DNA from: a candidate division WOR-3 bacterium
GTDB lineage: Bacteria; Hydrothermota; UBA3072
Direction: 5' to 3'
Assembly: GCA_039804165.1 (NCBI GenBank)
Contig: JBDRZZ010000001.1
Span: forward strand, 158,643 to 222,642
DNA: 64,000 nucleotides
The position numbers and the translations under genes are program-made. Below are positions 55,085 through 62,930 of this stretch, piece by piece (within the stretch, counting starts at the first letter, position 1; each line of letters starts with the position of its first letter). The notes below the pieces were generated by a model. It searched no databases, was not told where the DNA came from, and worked only from the letters and a program-made list of their open reading frames with translations.

Positions 55085-56089
55085 ATGGGTAGGAGAATAA
55101 GTGATAAAGTGGTAGGAGCAATTATGTTGCTCCTACCACTTACTTTGTTTGGGAAGGTTGGCTTATTAATCTCTAATTTGTATACTAATAATTTGTATTT
55201 TATTAGTGAGATAGAAAAAGGTGGTAACAAGACCGAAATTTCTCCTTTTTTTAGTTATTCTGGATTCTTTGATCTTGATTATTTGGGAACCTTCTCAATG
55301 ATTGAATTTAATTTGGATGATATCTTTTTTGGAAATAAGATAAGTATTCAGAAGAAAATCAGTCTTCCGGAGCTTGGTAATAAAAATTTTGTATATATTG
55401 AGGGGTACAATTTTACTCCATTGACTTATGAACAGTATAGATTAAATAAACTCTCTATCGGAGATTCCATTTTAGTGAATTTTGGGAGATATTTATTATT
55501 CGTTGGGACGGAAGTCAAGTTAATGAATTTTAATTCTGATTCTATTAAAGATTACGTTAAGGGCGGATTAAACTCATATGTATCAATTCCGATGCCTTTT
55601 TTCTATCTTGTATCTAGGGGAGGAATGGGTTTAATGTTATATGAAAACGAAAAATTACCTTACCGGATGTTTTCACTTGAAATGGACTTTCCTTTAACAG
55701 AAGATTTTAATTTCTCTTTATCGGCTTTTTATTCTGTATTATCTGATCCAAAGGAATATCTTATTATAGATTCTCTTCTTTTAGACCCCTTCTTTGAGAG
55801 TGAAGGTGTTAAGAAAAATACGAATCTCACTTTTTTAATTAAAAAATCTTTTATTAAAGGAAAGTTTTATTTAGACCTGAGTTTAGATCTCTTTAGAAGA
55901 GATTTCTTTGAGATTGGTGAGATCCGACGTAAAGATTCAGGATGGCTTTTTGATTTCCAATGTAGGAGAATGCTAAGGGATAAATTTTGGTTATTTTTTG
56001 TTTTAAGTTCTATAGATAACAACTCCACCATAGAAACTTTAAATTATACAGAAAATAGCTTTGGGGTAGGAATTCAATTGATTTTTTGA
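55085..56089 (+). CDS. Predicted outer-membrane beta-barrel protein, unknown
   Basis: 334 aa, ATG one base after the previous stop. The N-terminus (MGRRISDKVVGAIMLLLPLT) works as a signal peptide. The rest alternates short hydrophobic/aromatic strands with polar turns and ends in a C-terminal aromatic residue (VGIQLIF), as outer-membrane barrels do. An internal ATG at 55124 lies in the loop of a perfect 15-bp hairpin that also encloses an AGGAG, so the true start is open. I recognise no family. Confidence 0.6.
   Translation: MGRRISDKVVGAIMLLLPLTLFGKVGLLISNLYTNNLYFISEIEKGGNKTEISPFFSYSGFFDLDYLGTFSMIEFNLDDIFFGNKISIQKKISLPELGNKNFVYIEGYNFTPLTYEQYRLNKLSIGDSILVNFGRYLLFVGTEVKLMNFNSDSIKDYVKGGLNSYVSIPMPFFYLVSRGGMGLMLYENEKLPYRMFSLEMDFPLTEDFNFSLSAFYSVLSDPKEYLIIDSLLLDPFFESEGVKKNTNLTFLIKKSFIKGKFYLDLSLDLFRRDFFEIGEIRRKDSGWLFDFQCRRMLRDKFWLFFVLSSIDNNSTIETLNYTENSFGVGIQLIF
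55107..55141 (+). repeat. Perfect 15-bp hairpin within the barrel gene's signal-peptide region
   Basis: Arms 55107-55121 and 55127-55141 pair perfectly around the loop TTATG. The only downstream T tract is short and broken, so it is a poor terminator. It includes AGGAG in the left arm and an in-frame ATG in the loop. Confidence 0.7.
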
Positions 56090-56111
56090 AGATTTTTATT
56101 AAATTTTTATA

Positions 56112-57557
56112 ATGAAATCAAAAATTTTAATTTTTGTTATATTGGTGGTAATAAGTGGGTTTGTTTTTACTATAGTAAGGATAACAAATAGAAATATAGA
56201 AGAGGCCTATAAAAATAGCTATAAAACAGCTTTTCAGTTATTAGCAGTGATGGCCGATAATTATTTAAAAGGCGAAAAAGAGTTAAATAAAGTAGAAATA
56301 AACAACTTGAAGGAAAAGGGATTTAAGATTCTTGAAGAATGGATAAAAGAAAAAAAAATATCTTTTCCGGAAGATATAGAGGGACTGTGGATTTTTAGAG
56401 ATTCTGTGATTCTGGAAAACTTCATTAAATTTCCTGATTTAGAAGAGCCTATCCTGGATTTCTACAAAAGAGAATTAATGAATAAGCTTTATGGAACTTT
56501 ATTAAATATAGGAGAGAGCTCTTTCTATTTAGTAAATATAACTCAGAAAGATTATAACATTCTTTTATTATCAAAGAAAGATTATGGAAGAGGAGAAATT
56601 TCTGAAATTTTCGATTCGCTTGTCACTTCTTCTAATCTTCTTTATTTTTCAATCCTTGATGAAAATAATTCTCCTATTCTTTACAGTTCTATTTATGAGG
56701 AATTCCTTCCTCTTAAAGGTGAAGGTCTTCATATTTTAGAAACTCCAGTTGGCAAAATTTTTCAGATTGAAGGGAGGAAGAATGGGGAGAGAATAATTGC
56801 TGGTTTTTCTATGAAACCCCTTTTAGTAGTAACTTCAATTAATATGTTTTTGCTTATATTGATAATATTAACTTTTTCTGTTTTAATTATTTTCTTTTTA
56901 TACAAATTTACAAAATTTGAAAATTTTAGAATTGATAAAGAAAGAGAGATTCGTCATCTTGAGGAACTAAGTGCCCTCTCTTCAGGTTTTTCCCATGAGT
57001 TGAGGAATTCTCTTAATACTCTTTCTCTACTTGCTAAGCAAATAGAGAAAGAAGAGGGAAGGCTCCTTAAGGAAGAAGTTAAAAAAATGAATTTAGTTAT
57101 GGATTCTCTAAGATTATTGACGCTTTCTAAAATTGATAAGAAAATTGTAGATCTTGAAAGTATTATTAGAGAATCAATTTCTCTTGTGAATAATAAAAAA
57201 GAAGTAGTAAAGTTTGAAATAGAGAGTTCAGGGAAATTAGTTGTGGAAGGTAATAGAGTCCTATTGGTTTCTGCTTTTTCTAATATAATAAAGAATGCAC
57301 TTGAAGCAAAAGCAAGCAAGATAAAAATAATTTTAAAAAAAGCTGGAAATACTGGAAGAATCTTATTTGTGGATAATGGTAAAGGAATTGAGAAAGAGAA
57401 GATCCCTCGAGTATTTGAGCCTTTTTATTCGGATAAAAAACAAAGTGGGCTTGGTTTATATTTGACGAAGAAGATTATTGAGGCTCATGGGGGAAATATT
57501 AGGATTTCAAGTGGAAAAGAAACAATGGTTGATATTCTTTTACCTATAAATGGATAA
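56112..57557 (+). CDS. Sensor histidine kinase (NtrB-like)
   Basis: 481 aa. A first transmembrane helix (about 5-23), a periplasmic sensing region (about 24-235) and a second helix (about 240-265) are followed by HisKA with the phospho-acceptor His295 in GFSHELRNSLN and an HATPase_c domain with N, G1 and G2 boxes (NIIKNALEAKA, FVDNGKGIEKEKI, GLGLYLTKKIIEAHGG). The sensing domain matches no family I know. The stop overlaps the response-regulator ATG by 8 bp, so the two form a cognate pair. Confidence 0.92.
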   Translation: MKSKILIFVILVVISGFVFTIVRITNRNIEEAYKNSYKTAFQLLAVMADNYLKGEKELNKVEINNLKEKGFKILEEWIKEKKISFPEDIEGLWIFRDSVILENFIKFPDLEEPILDFYKRELMNKLYGTLLNIGESSFYLVNITQKDYNILLLSKKDYGRGEISEIFDSLVTSSNLLYFSILDENNSPILYSSIYEEFLPLKGEGLHILETPVGKIFQIEGRKNGERIIAGFSMKPLLVVTSINMFLLILIILTFSVLIIFFLYKFTKFENFRIDKEREIRHLEELSALSSGFSHELRNSLNTLSLLAKQIEKEEGRLLKEEVKKMNLVMDSLRLLTLSKIDKKIVDLESIIRESISLVNNKKEVVKFEIESSGKLVVEGNRVLLVSAFSNIIKNALEAKASKIKIILKKAGNTGRILFVDNGKGIEKEKIPRVFEPFYSDKKQSGLGLYLTKKIIEAHGGNIRISSGKETMVDILLPING

Positions 57558-58890
57558 AATAAATATTTTACTCATTGAAGATGAAGCCAATCAAAGAGAG
57601 TTATTGAGAAAGATTCTTCTTAAAGAAGGGTATTTTGTAGAAGAAGCCTCAAAAGGAGAAGAAGCAATTTCTATTTTTGGTAAAGGCTATTTTGATTTAG
57701 TTCTCCTTGATAGGAAGTTACCAGATTTATCTGGAATAGAGGTCCTAAAAAAAGTTAAAGAAATGAATCCTTTAATTCCAGTTATAATTATTACTGCTTT
57801 TGCAGAGGTCGATAATGCTGTAGAGGCAATGAAAGAAGGAGCCTTTGATTATTTAACTAAGCCTATTGATGTGGATGAACTTATTGTTGTAATAAAAAAG
57901 GCTTTGGATAATCTAAATCTTAAAAGAGAGAACTTGGAACTCAGAGAATCTTTGAAAGAAAAATTTCAATATGATAGGATAATTTATAGTTCTGGAATAA
58001 TGGAAGATTTAATGTCTTTTGTTTTTAGGGCTGCCAAAAGTGATGCAAATGTTCTTATAACAGGGGAAAGTGGAACTGGTAAAGAGCTCATTGCAGGTGC
58101 AATTCACAATCTTTCAAAAAGAAATGATAAATTGTTTGTTGTTGTCCATCTTGCGGCACTTCCAGAAACTCTTATAGAATCTGAATTGTTTGGCTACGAG
58201 AAAGGGGCTTTTACAGGAGCTGATAAAAGAAGAATTGGAAAGTTTGAATTTGCTTCTTTTGGAACAATATTTCTTGATGAAATTGGAGAATTGTCAAAAG
58301 ACGTTCAGGTTAAGTTATTAAGGGTAATAGAGGAGAAAAAAATAACAAGAATTGGCTCTAATAAAGAGATACCTATTGATGTTAGATTAATTTCCGCTAC
58401 AAATAGGGATATAGAGAAGGAAGTTGAAGAAGGAAAATTCAGGGAAGATTTATATTATCGTTTAAATGTAATTCGTATCCAGGTTCCACCTTTAAGGAAG
58501 AGAAAAGAAGACATTCCTTTGCTTGTGGACCATTTTATAAAAATAGAGGCGGAAAAAGAAGGGAAAGAAATTAAGGGAATAACAGAGGAGGCTTTAAAAA
58601 AACTTCTTTCTTATGATTTTCCAGGAAATGTGAGGGAACTTGAGAATATTATTAAAAGAGCAGTTGTTTTTTGTCGGGGGAAATATATTTCTATAGAGGA
58701 TATTCCGCTTTCAGTGGATAAAAAAATAAGGCATAGTGGAAAGTTAAGAGATGTAATTGAAAAAGTCGAAATGGAGATGATTTTAGAAGCTTTAGAGAGA
58801 TACAGCTGGAATCAAAGTAGAGCTGCAAAAGAATTGGGTATTTCTGAAAGAGCGATTAGATACAAGATGAAAAAATATAGAATAAAATAA
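57550..58890 (+). CDS. Sigma-54-dependent response regulator (NtrC family)
   Basis: 446 aa. A receiver domain with phospho-acceptor Asp54 (LLDRKLPD), an AAA+ domain with Walker A GESGTGKE, an intact sigma-54 contact loop GAFTGA (219-224), Walker [11 protein letters not shown] and the arginine-finger region [11 protein letters not shown], then a Fis-type helix-turn-helix ([20 protein letters not shown]). It should activate sigma-54 promoters when phosphorylated by the upstream kinase. I found no convincing -24/-12 element in the window, so the targets are not known. Confidence 0.95.
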   Translation: MDKINILLIEDEANQRELLRKILLKEGYFVEEASKGEEAISIFGKGYFDLVLLDRKLPDLSGIEVLKKVKEMNPLIPVIIITAFAEVDNAVEAMKEGAFDYLTKPIDVDELIVVIKKALDNLNLKRENLELRESLKEKFQYDRIIYSSGIMEDLMSFVFRAAKSDANVLITGESGTGKELIAGAIHNLSKRNDKLFVVVHLAALPETLIESELFGYEKGAFTGADKRRIGKFEFASFGTIFLDEIGELSKDVQVKLLRVIEEKKITRIGSNKEIPIDVRLISATNRDIEKEVEEGKFREDLYYRLNVIRIQVPPLRKRKEDIPLLVDHFIKIEAEKEGKEIKGITEEALKKLLSYDFPGNVRELENIIKRAVVFCRGKYISIEDIPLSVDKKIRHSGKLRDVIEKVEMEMILEALERYSWNQSRAAKELGISERAIRYKMKKYRIK

Positions 58891-58919
58891 AAACCCGTGG
58901 CAGAAGCCACGGGTTTTTA
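58888..58919. terminator. Bidirectional rho-independent terminator
   Basis: A perfect 14-bp stem (58888-58901 with 58906-58919), a 4-nt AGAA loop, a T run on the plus strand and an A run on the left that gives a T run on the minus strand. It overlaps the response-regulator stop codon and serves the converging CBM9 gene too. Confidence 0.92.
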
Positions 58920-58933
58920 TTTTTGGTCCTGAG

Positions 58934-60508
58934 CTATTTCAGGACCGTTATTTTCTTTGCTACTTCGCTAGAACCTGCTGTTAGTTTGAGTAGATATACA
59001 CCATTTGCAAGATCACTTACATCAAGCTCTGCTTCTTGTGTTCCAGCGTCCTTTACACCCTTAACAAGGGTCTTTACTTCCTGACCAACTAAGTTGTAAA
59101 GCTTCAAGTTCACAGAGCTTCTTGCAAGAATGGTGTATGAAATTTTCGCATTTGAATTAACAAGAGCTGGAGCAGAGAGTTTTACAGCAAGAGGAGCTTC
59201 GGCAACACCCAGAACTGATAATACTGCAGTTCCAAATAGACTTGGATTCTGCCAGGAGTCGTTGCTGTAAGACCACCATTTTAGCATATTTTGACGGTTT
59301 CCACCATCGTTCTCATTTATCTGGGCTTCCCAACCAATGATTTGTCCTTCTTGTAGAGGGAATAAGGGATTTCCATCTTTCTTGAGTGAATCAACTGGAA
59401 TTACTAATTCAAGAGCCCAACCGTCTGAGGTTGATGTCCAGGCTATTGTCCCACCTGATACACTACCAGGTCCAGGGTTTCCAGTCTCTTCGTTATAGAC
59501 ATATCTCCATTGGACATCGTTACCATCATAGGAAGCAGCTTTTTCATTTCCACCATCAAAGTAAATTTCCCAGGAGTCACGTTCCCAAGGATTTTGGTGT
59601 TGAGTGTCTATTGAGTCATCAACAACTTTTCCATAGAAATAGATACCGTCTGCATTCCAAGCAATACGATAATATGAAGAAAGGTCAAATCTTCCTCCAT
59701 CTGGATAGCTTCTTTCTCCACCCACACTCATTGTTATTGCTGGAACACCTTCCCAATCATCATCAAAACCATCAATACTTGCAGGAGGAAGTTCAATATA
59801 TGGTATCTGAAGTTTTACATCATCATTAGCAAGTTTTGCAGTTCCAAATAGACTTGGATTCTGCCAGGAGTCATTGCTATTAGACCACCATTTTAGAATA
59901 TTTTCGCGGTCTGCTCCATCGTTATCATTTACCTGAGCTTCCCAACCAATGATTGTTCCTTCTTGTAGAGAGAATAGCGGAGTACCATTTTTCTGTAGGG
60001 AATCAGCAGGAATCCAAAGTTCAATAGCCCAACCATTTGAAGTTAGTGTTGTTACAAACTCACCAGGTCCAGGGTTTCCAGTCTCTTCTCCATAGACATA
60101 TCTCCACTGGACATCGTTACCATCATAGGAAGCAGCTTTTTCATTTCCACCATCAAAGTAAATTTCCCAGGAGTCACGTTCCCAAGGATTTTGGTGTTGA
60201 GTGTCTACTGAGTCATCAATAACTCTTCCATAGAAATAAAATCCAGGGGTATCTCCATCGACCCAACCTGCAATATAAAAACCGGATAAATCAGCCGCTC
60301 CATCAGAGGGGACTTGATCATCTACATAAACAAACATCCCAACATCTGGAAGATTTGGTGTATCTAACTCTTCATCTAACTCTCCATCAATTATTGGCTG
60401 AATAGCTAATTTTGGGATGTGGAGAACATTGTTAATTGTGCTTCCAGCATTTTGAGCAAAAAGCATTATGCTAATTAAACTTATTATTAATCCTATTAAA
60501 CGTCTCAT
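58934..60508 (-). CDS. Secreted double-CBM9 protein with T9SS-type sorting domain
   Basis: 524 aa with a signal peptide (1-19). Two family 9-like carbohydrate-binding domains (about 30-225 and 235-430) share a 38-residue identical stretch starting DTQHQNPWERDSWEIYFDGG; a conserved WEAQ and KWWS follow in both. The C-terminal sorting domain (about 445-524) has YNLVGQEVKTLVKGV and ends AKKITVLK. No catalytic domain is present, so it is a glycan-binding surface protein. AAGGAGG lies before the ATG. The leader of about 190 nt contains a micro-ORF and a hairpin. Confidence 0.9.
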   Translation of the reverse strand: MRRLIGLIISLISIMLFAQNAGSTINNVLHIPKLAIQPIIDGELDEELDTPNLPDVGMFVYVDDQVPSDGAADLSGFYIAGWVDGDTPGFYFYGRVIDDSVDTQHQNPWERDSWEIYFDGGNEKAASYDGNDVQWRYVYGEETGNPGPGEFVTTLTSNGWAIELWIPADSLQKNGTPLFSLQEGTIIGWEAQVNDNDGADRENILKWWSNSNDSWQNPSLFGTAKLANDDVKLQIPYIELPPASIDGFDDDWEGVPAITMSVGGERSYPDGGRFDLSSYYRIAWNADGIYFYGKVVDDSIDTQHQNPWERDSWEIYFDGGNEKAASYDGNDVQWRYVYNEETGNPGPGSVSGGTIAWTSTSDGWALELVIPVDSLKKDGNPLFPLQEGQIIGWEAQINENDGGNRQNMLKWWSYSNDSWQNPSLFGTAVLSVLGVAEAPLAVKLSAPALVNSNAKISYTILARSSVNLKLYNLVGQEVKTLVKGVKDAGTQEAELDVSDLANGVYLLKLTAGSSEVAKKITVLK

Positions 60509-60599
60509 CGATCTTAACCTCCTTAATTTTTGTTTCTTTAATTACAATTACCTTTTTCTCATAATCATAAAACCATAGAAGAATCCTTAAAGAAATTTA

Positions 60600-60633
60600 G
60601 CCTTTTCTCCTAATAGAAGTAAGGAGAAAAGGC
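60600..60633 (-). promoter_or_regulatory. 12-bp leader hairpin upstream of the CBM9 gene
   Basis: Arms 60600-60611 and 60622-60633 pair perfectly around a 10-nt loop. On the minus transcript it follows the 11-aa micro-ORF by 1 nt and is itself followed by a short U-containing stretch (TAAATTTCTTT), so it may act as a leaky terminator, attenuator or processing/stabilising element. Confidence 0.6.
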
Positions 60634-60634
60634 C

Positions 60635-60670
60635 TTATCTACCAAACTTTAATTTCATACTAAATCTCAT
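60635..60670 (-). CDS. 11-codon leader micro-ORF
   Basis: ATG (60670-60668) lies 6 nt after a strong AAAGGAGG and reads MRFSMKLKFGR and a stop, directly before the leader hairpin. It has no run of one amino acid, so classical amino-acid attenuation is not indicated. Its ribosome site is better than most in the window, which is the main reason to take it seriously. Confidence 0.4.
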   Translation of the reverse strand: MRFSMKLKFGR

Positions 60671-60703
60671 TATACACCTCCTTTCTAATAAATTTCAGTT
60701 TAT

Positions 60704-60731
60704 ATTATAACAAAAAAAAATTAATTGTCAA
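60704..60731 (-). promoter_or_regulatory. Consensus promoter of the CBM9 gene
   Basis: On the minus strand a perfect TTGACA (60731-60726), a 16-bp spacer and a perfect TATAAT (60709-60704). The start would be near 60697. The -35 box lies about 35 bp from the first terminal motif of the decayed IS element. Confidence 0.8.
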
Positions 60732-60766
60732 GGGGGAAATATTGCATTGTTATTATTATAAATAAA

Positions 60767-61950
60767 ATGTCCTATTTTAATTCCATAAATAAATGCCACA
60801 TTTTGGGAGTAGAATATGACATTCATATTGAGAAAGAAAGAAAAAGGTTACCTCTTTGTCCAAAAGGAAGTAACTTTGTAAGCATATTCTCTTACCATGA
60901 AATATTAAAAACAAGAAATAATCGATAGTTGGCTTAAAAGAGAAATAAAAGATAATCAAGTAACCATTCTTTTAGTAGTTAGTTATCATCATGCTTTAAG
61001 GCTAAAAAGAGCTTATAAGGAGGAAGGTCTTAGAGGGATTATTTCTAAGAAAAAAGTCGGAAGAAAAGGTATTCCGGACCTTTTGAGAGGTTAACGGATT
61101 TATTCAAGGGAAAATATGGCAATAGATTTAATATTGCCTATTTCAAGAGAAGTTAGATGATTTAGAAGAGATACATTCCAGAGGAGTGGTATCTCATAAC
61201 AATAAATAGATGATGCCACAAATGAATTATTGTTTGCAAAGTTTTCCCTAAAGATACAGCTTTTAACAATATGGAAGGGATAAGGAAAGTTATTGAAAAT
61301 AAAGGTTTTTTATTCTTGTCTATTGATAAAGCATCCCATTTCAAACCCACAAGATATGGAGGACATTATAAAGTGAGTCCTGGGTAAGAAGAGACTCATA
61401 TAGAGAAGATATTAAAGGACCTTGGTATTGTTGTAATACCGGCGAATTCACCCCGGGCGAAAGGGAGGATAGAGAGGGATTTTGGGACTCTTCAGGATAG
61501 ACTTATAAATGAGATGTGGCTGGTAAAGATAAAAGACTATGAGGAAGCGAACACTTTTCTAAAGGATGTATTTTTTTTACTGGAATAAGAGGCTCAAGAT
61601 AAGACCGAGGATAGAAGGAAGTGCTTATAAGAGTGTTTTTGGTATAAATCTTGATTTTAGTATTTACCGTATATAAGGTGTGTCTCGAGCGATGGCACAA
61701 TAAGTTTTTATAAAGAGGAGATATTTCTTCCTCTAACGAGAAGGAAGCTAAATCCGACGAGAAAGGAAGTAGAAGTGGGGTTTTCTGCCGAAGGGACGAT
61801 ATGGGTTTTAAATGAGGGTAAGGTTATCTATCGAACGGAGATATCGGAGGAGAACTCTCTTGTGAAGAGAAACAAAGTAATAGAGGATATTTTGAAGAAT
61901 AGAACATCCAGATGAAAATAGGACATTTATTTATGAAAAAATGTGACATT
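60767..61950 (+). mobile_element. Decayed insertion sequence, ISNCY/IS1202-like
   Basis: Flanked by inverted terminal motifs: ATGTCCTATTTT at 60767-60778 is exactly inverted at 61915-61926, and AATGCCACATTTT at 60792-60804 has a one-mismatch inverted partner at 61938-61950. The region between holds a broken DDE transposase. Family assignment rests on the recognisable integrase-core and C-terminal segments. A further TGTCACC-type motif at about 61970 may be the outermost right end, so the exact ends are uncertain. Confidence 0.7.
60905..61915 (+). pseudogene. Transposase pseudogene (integrase-core, multiple stops and frameshifts)
   Basis: Pieces of one transposase read in order but in changing frames: an N-terminal helix-turn-helix-like stretch (HHALRLKRAYKEEGLRGI), a segment near 61346-61550 with GRYGGHYKVSPG, an in-frame TAA, then IVVIPANSPRAKGRIERDF and GTLQDRLINEMW, the DDE-family core. 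A C-terminal part near 61735-61915 reads RRKLNPTRKEVEVGF. At least five stops or frameshifts interrupt it, so it cannot make an active enzyme. Confidence 0.8.
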
Positions 61951-61965
61951 TATTCCGAAAAATAA

Positions 61966-62228
61966 TAGGTGACATATTGCATGAAAACAACAGATAACCG
62001 TTCGCAGGCAAAGCCGCCCAAATGCAAAATTACAAATAAAAATTCAAAAATGAAACAGAACTTAGGATTCCAAATCCCAACTGTTAACCCGAAACACTAA
62101 ACTCAAAACCCTGATTCACTATTCTTCTCTTTTCCGAAGAATAGAGAAATTTAAGTTTACGGATCTCGCCACCGGTAGATTGAGTTATATTTTCCAATCT
62201 GCCTTCCCTGCCCGTATTTCCTTCACTT
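61966..62228. other. Intergenic region with an orphan RHS fragment
   Basis: Between the IS and the membrane-protein gene. On the minus strand positions about 62120-62212 encode, with one single-base frameshift, REGRLENITQSTGGEIRKLK and FLYSSEKRRI, a near copy of the RHS repeat encoded at about 63750-63845. It is a leftover RHS repeat, not a gene. The 61980-62110 part shows nothing recognisable. Confidence 0.6.
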
Positions 62229-62870
62229 CTACCTACAAATTACTCTTGCAAGGAAAAGATATACGAATATACCTATTTCACATAACAGAAGTATTCGTAG
62301 AACTTTTGTTTTATTTGGCACTTTTTGGGCAATCATAGAAATAATTCTATAGAGTAAAACTACCCAAACCCCCAAAAGTGGACCAAATAGGGTTATATCG
62401 TATCCTAGCAATGTTTCAACTTTAAATATAGAGGATATTAACCAGAAAATACCAAAGACCACCATAAAAAGCATTATGTCCAACGCATCAGCAAACTTTG
62501 TATAAATTGAATTTTTTTCGTCTATCTCATTTTTATGTTTTGAAAATGAAAATCGCATAGTCGTTATATACCCCCAGGTAAAAACAGAAATAAAAAAAAC
62601 TAAACGATACATTTTAGTAGCCAAAAACAAGAGTAATATACCCAGAATGCAAACTAAAATTAACTGTGGAAGGTAAATCTGATTTTTCCAGTATCTTCGC
62701 AGCAAAAGAGGAATTATTAATCCCCCAATTGCTATCGTTCCAAGAACTAATAATAAAGCCTTCCCTATTTGTAATCCTCGGTTATAAAAACCCATATAAA
62801 ACAAAAACAATGTAAAAACCAACCAGCTGAATCCATAAGTGAATATATCGTTAAACTTTGATTTTTTCAT
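62229..62870 (-). CDS. Multi-pass membrane protein downstream of RHS gene, candidate immunity protein
   Basis: 213 aa with about six hydrophobic helices (near 12-30, 36-54, 67-83, 87-103, 126-147, 160-180 and a last one at 192-209). No family is recognised. It starts 60 bp after the RHS stop, on the same strand and with its own AAAGGAGG. In polymorphic toxin loci the gene right after the toxin tip encodes immunity, and membrane immunity proteins exist, hence the suggestion. An unrelated membrane protein is the alternative. Confidence 0.55.
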   Translation of the reverse strand: MKKSKFNDIFTYGFSWLVFTLFLFYMGFYNRGLQIGKALLLVLGTIAIGGLIIPLLLRRYWKNQIYLPQLILVCILGILLLFLATKMYRLVFFISVFTWGYITTMRFSFSKHKNEIDEKNSIYTKFADALDIMLFMVVFGIFWLISSIFKVETLLGYDITLFGPLLGVWVVLLYRIISMIAQKVPNKTKVLRILLLCEIGIFVYLFLARVICR

Positions 62871-62930
62871 TTTCTCTGCTAATCCTCCTTTAATCTATTA
62901 TCTTTTTCTTATTGTTAAAGTTTCTATATC

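Noticed and set aside
60725-60928. 67-aa plus-strand ORF
   Set aside because: It covers the CBM9 promoter and the left end of the decayed IS; no protein-like features.
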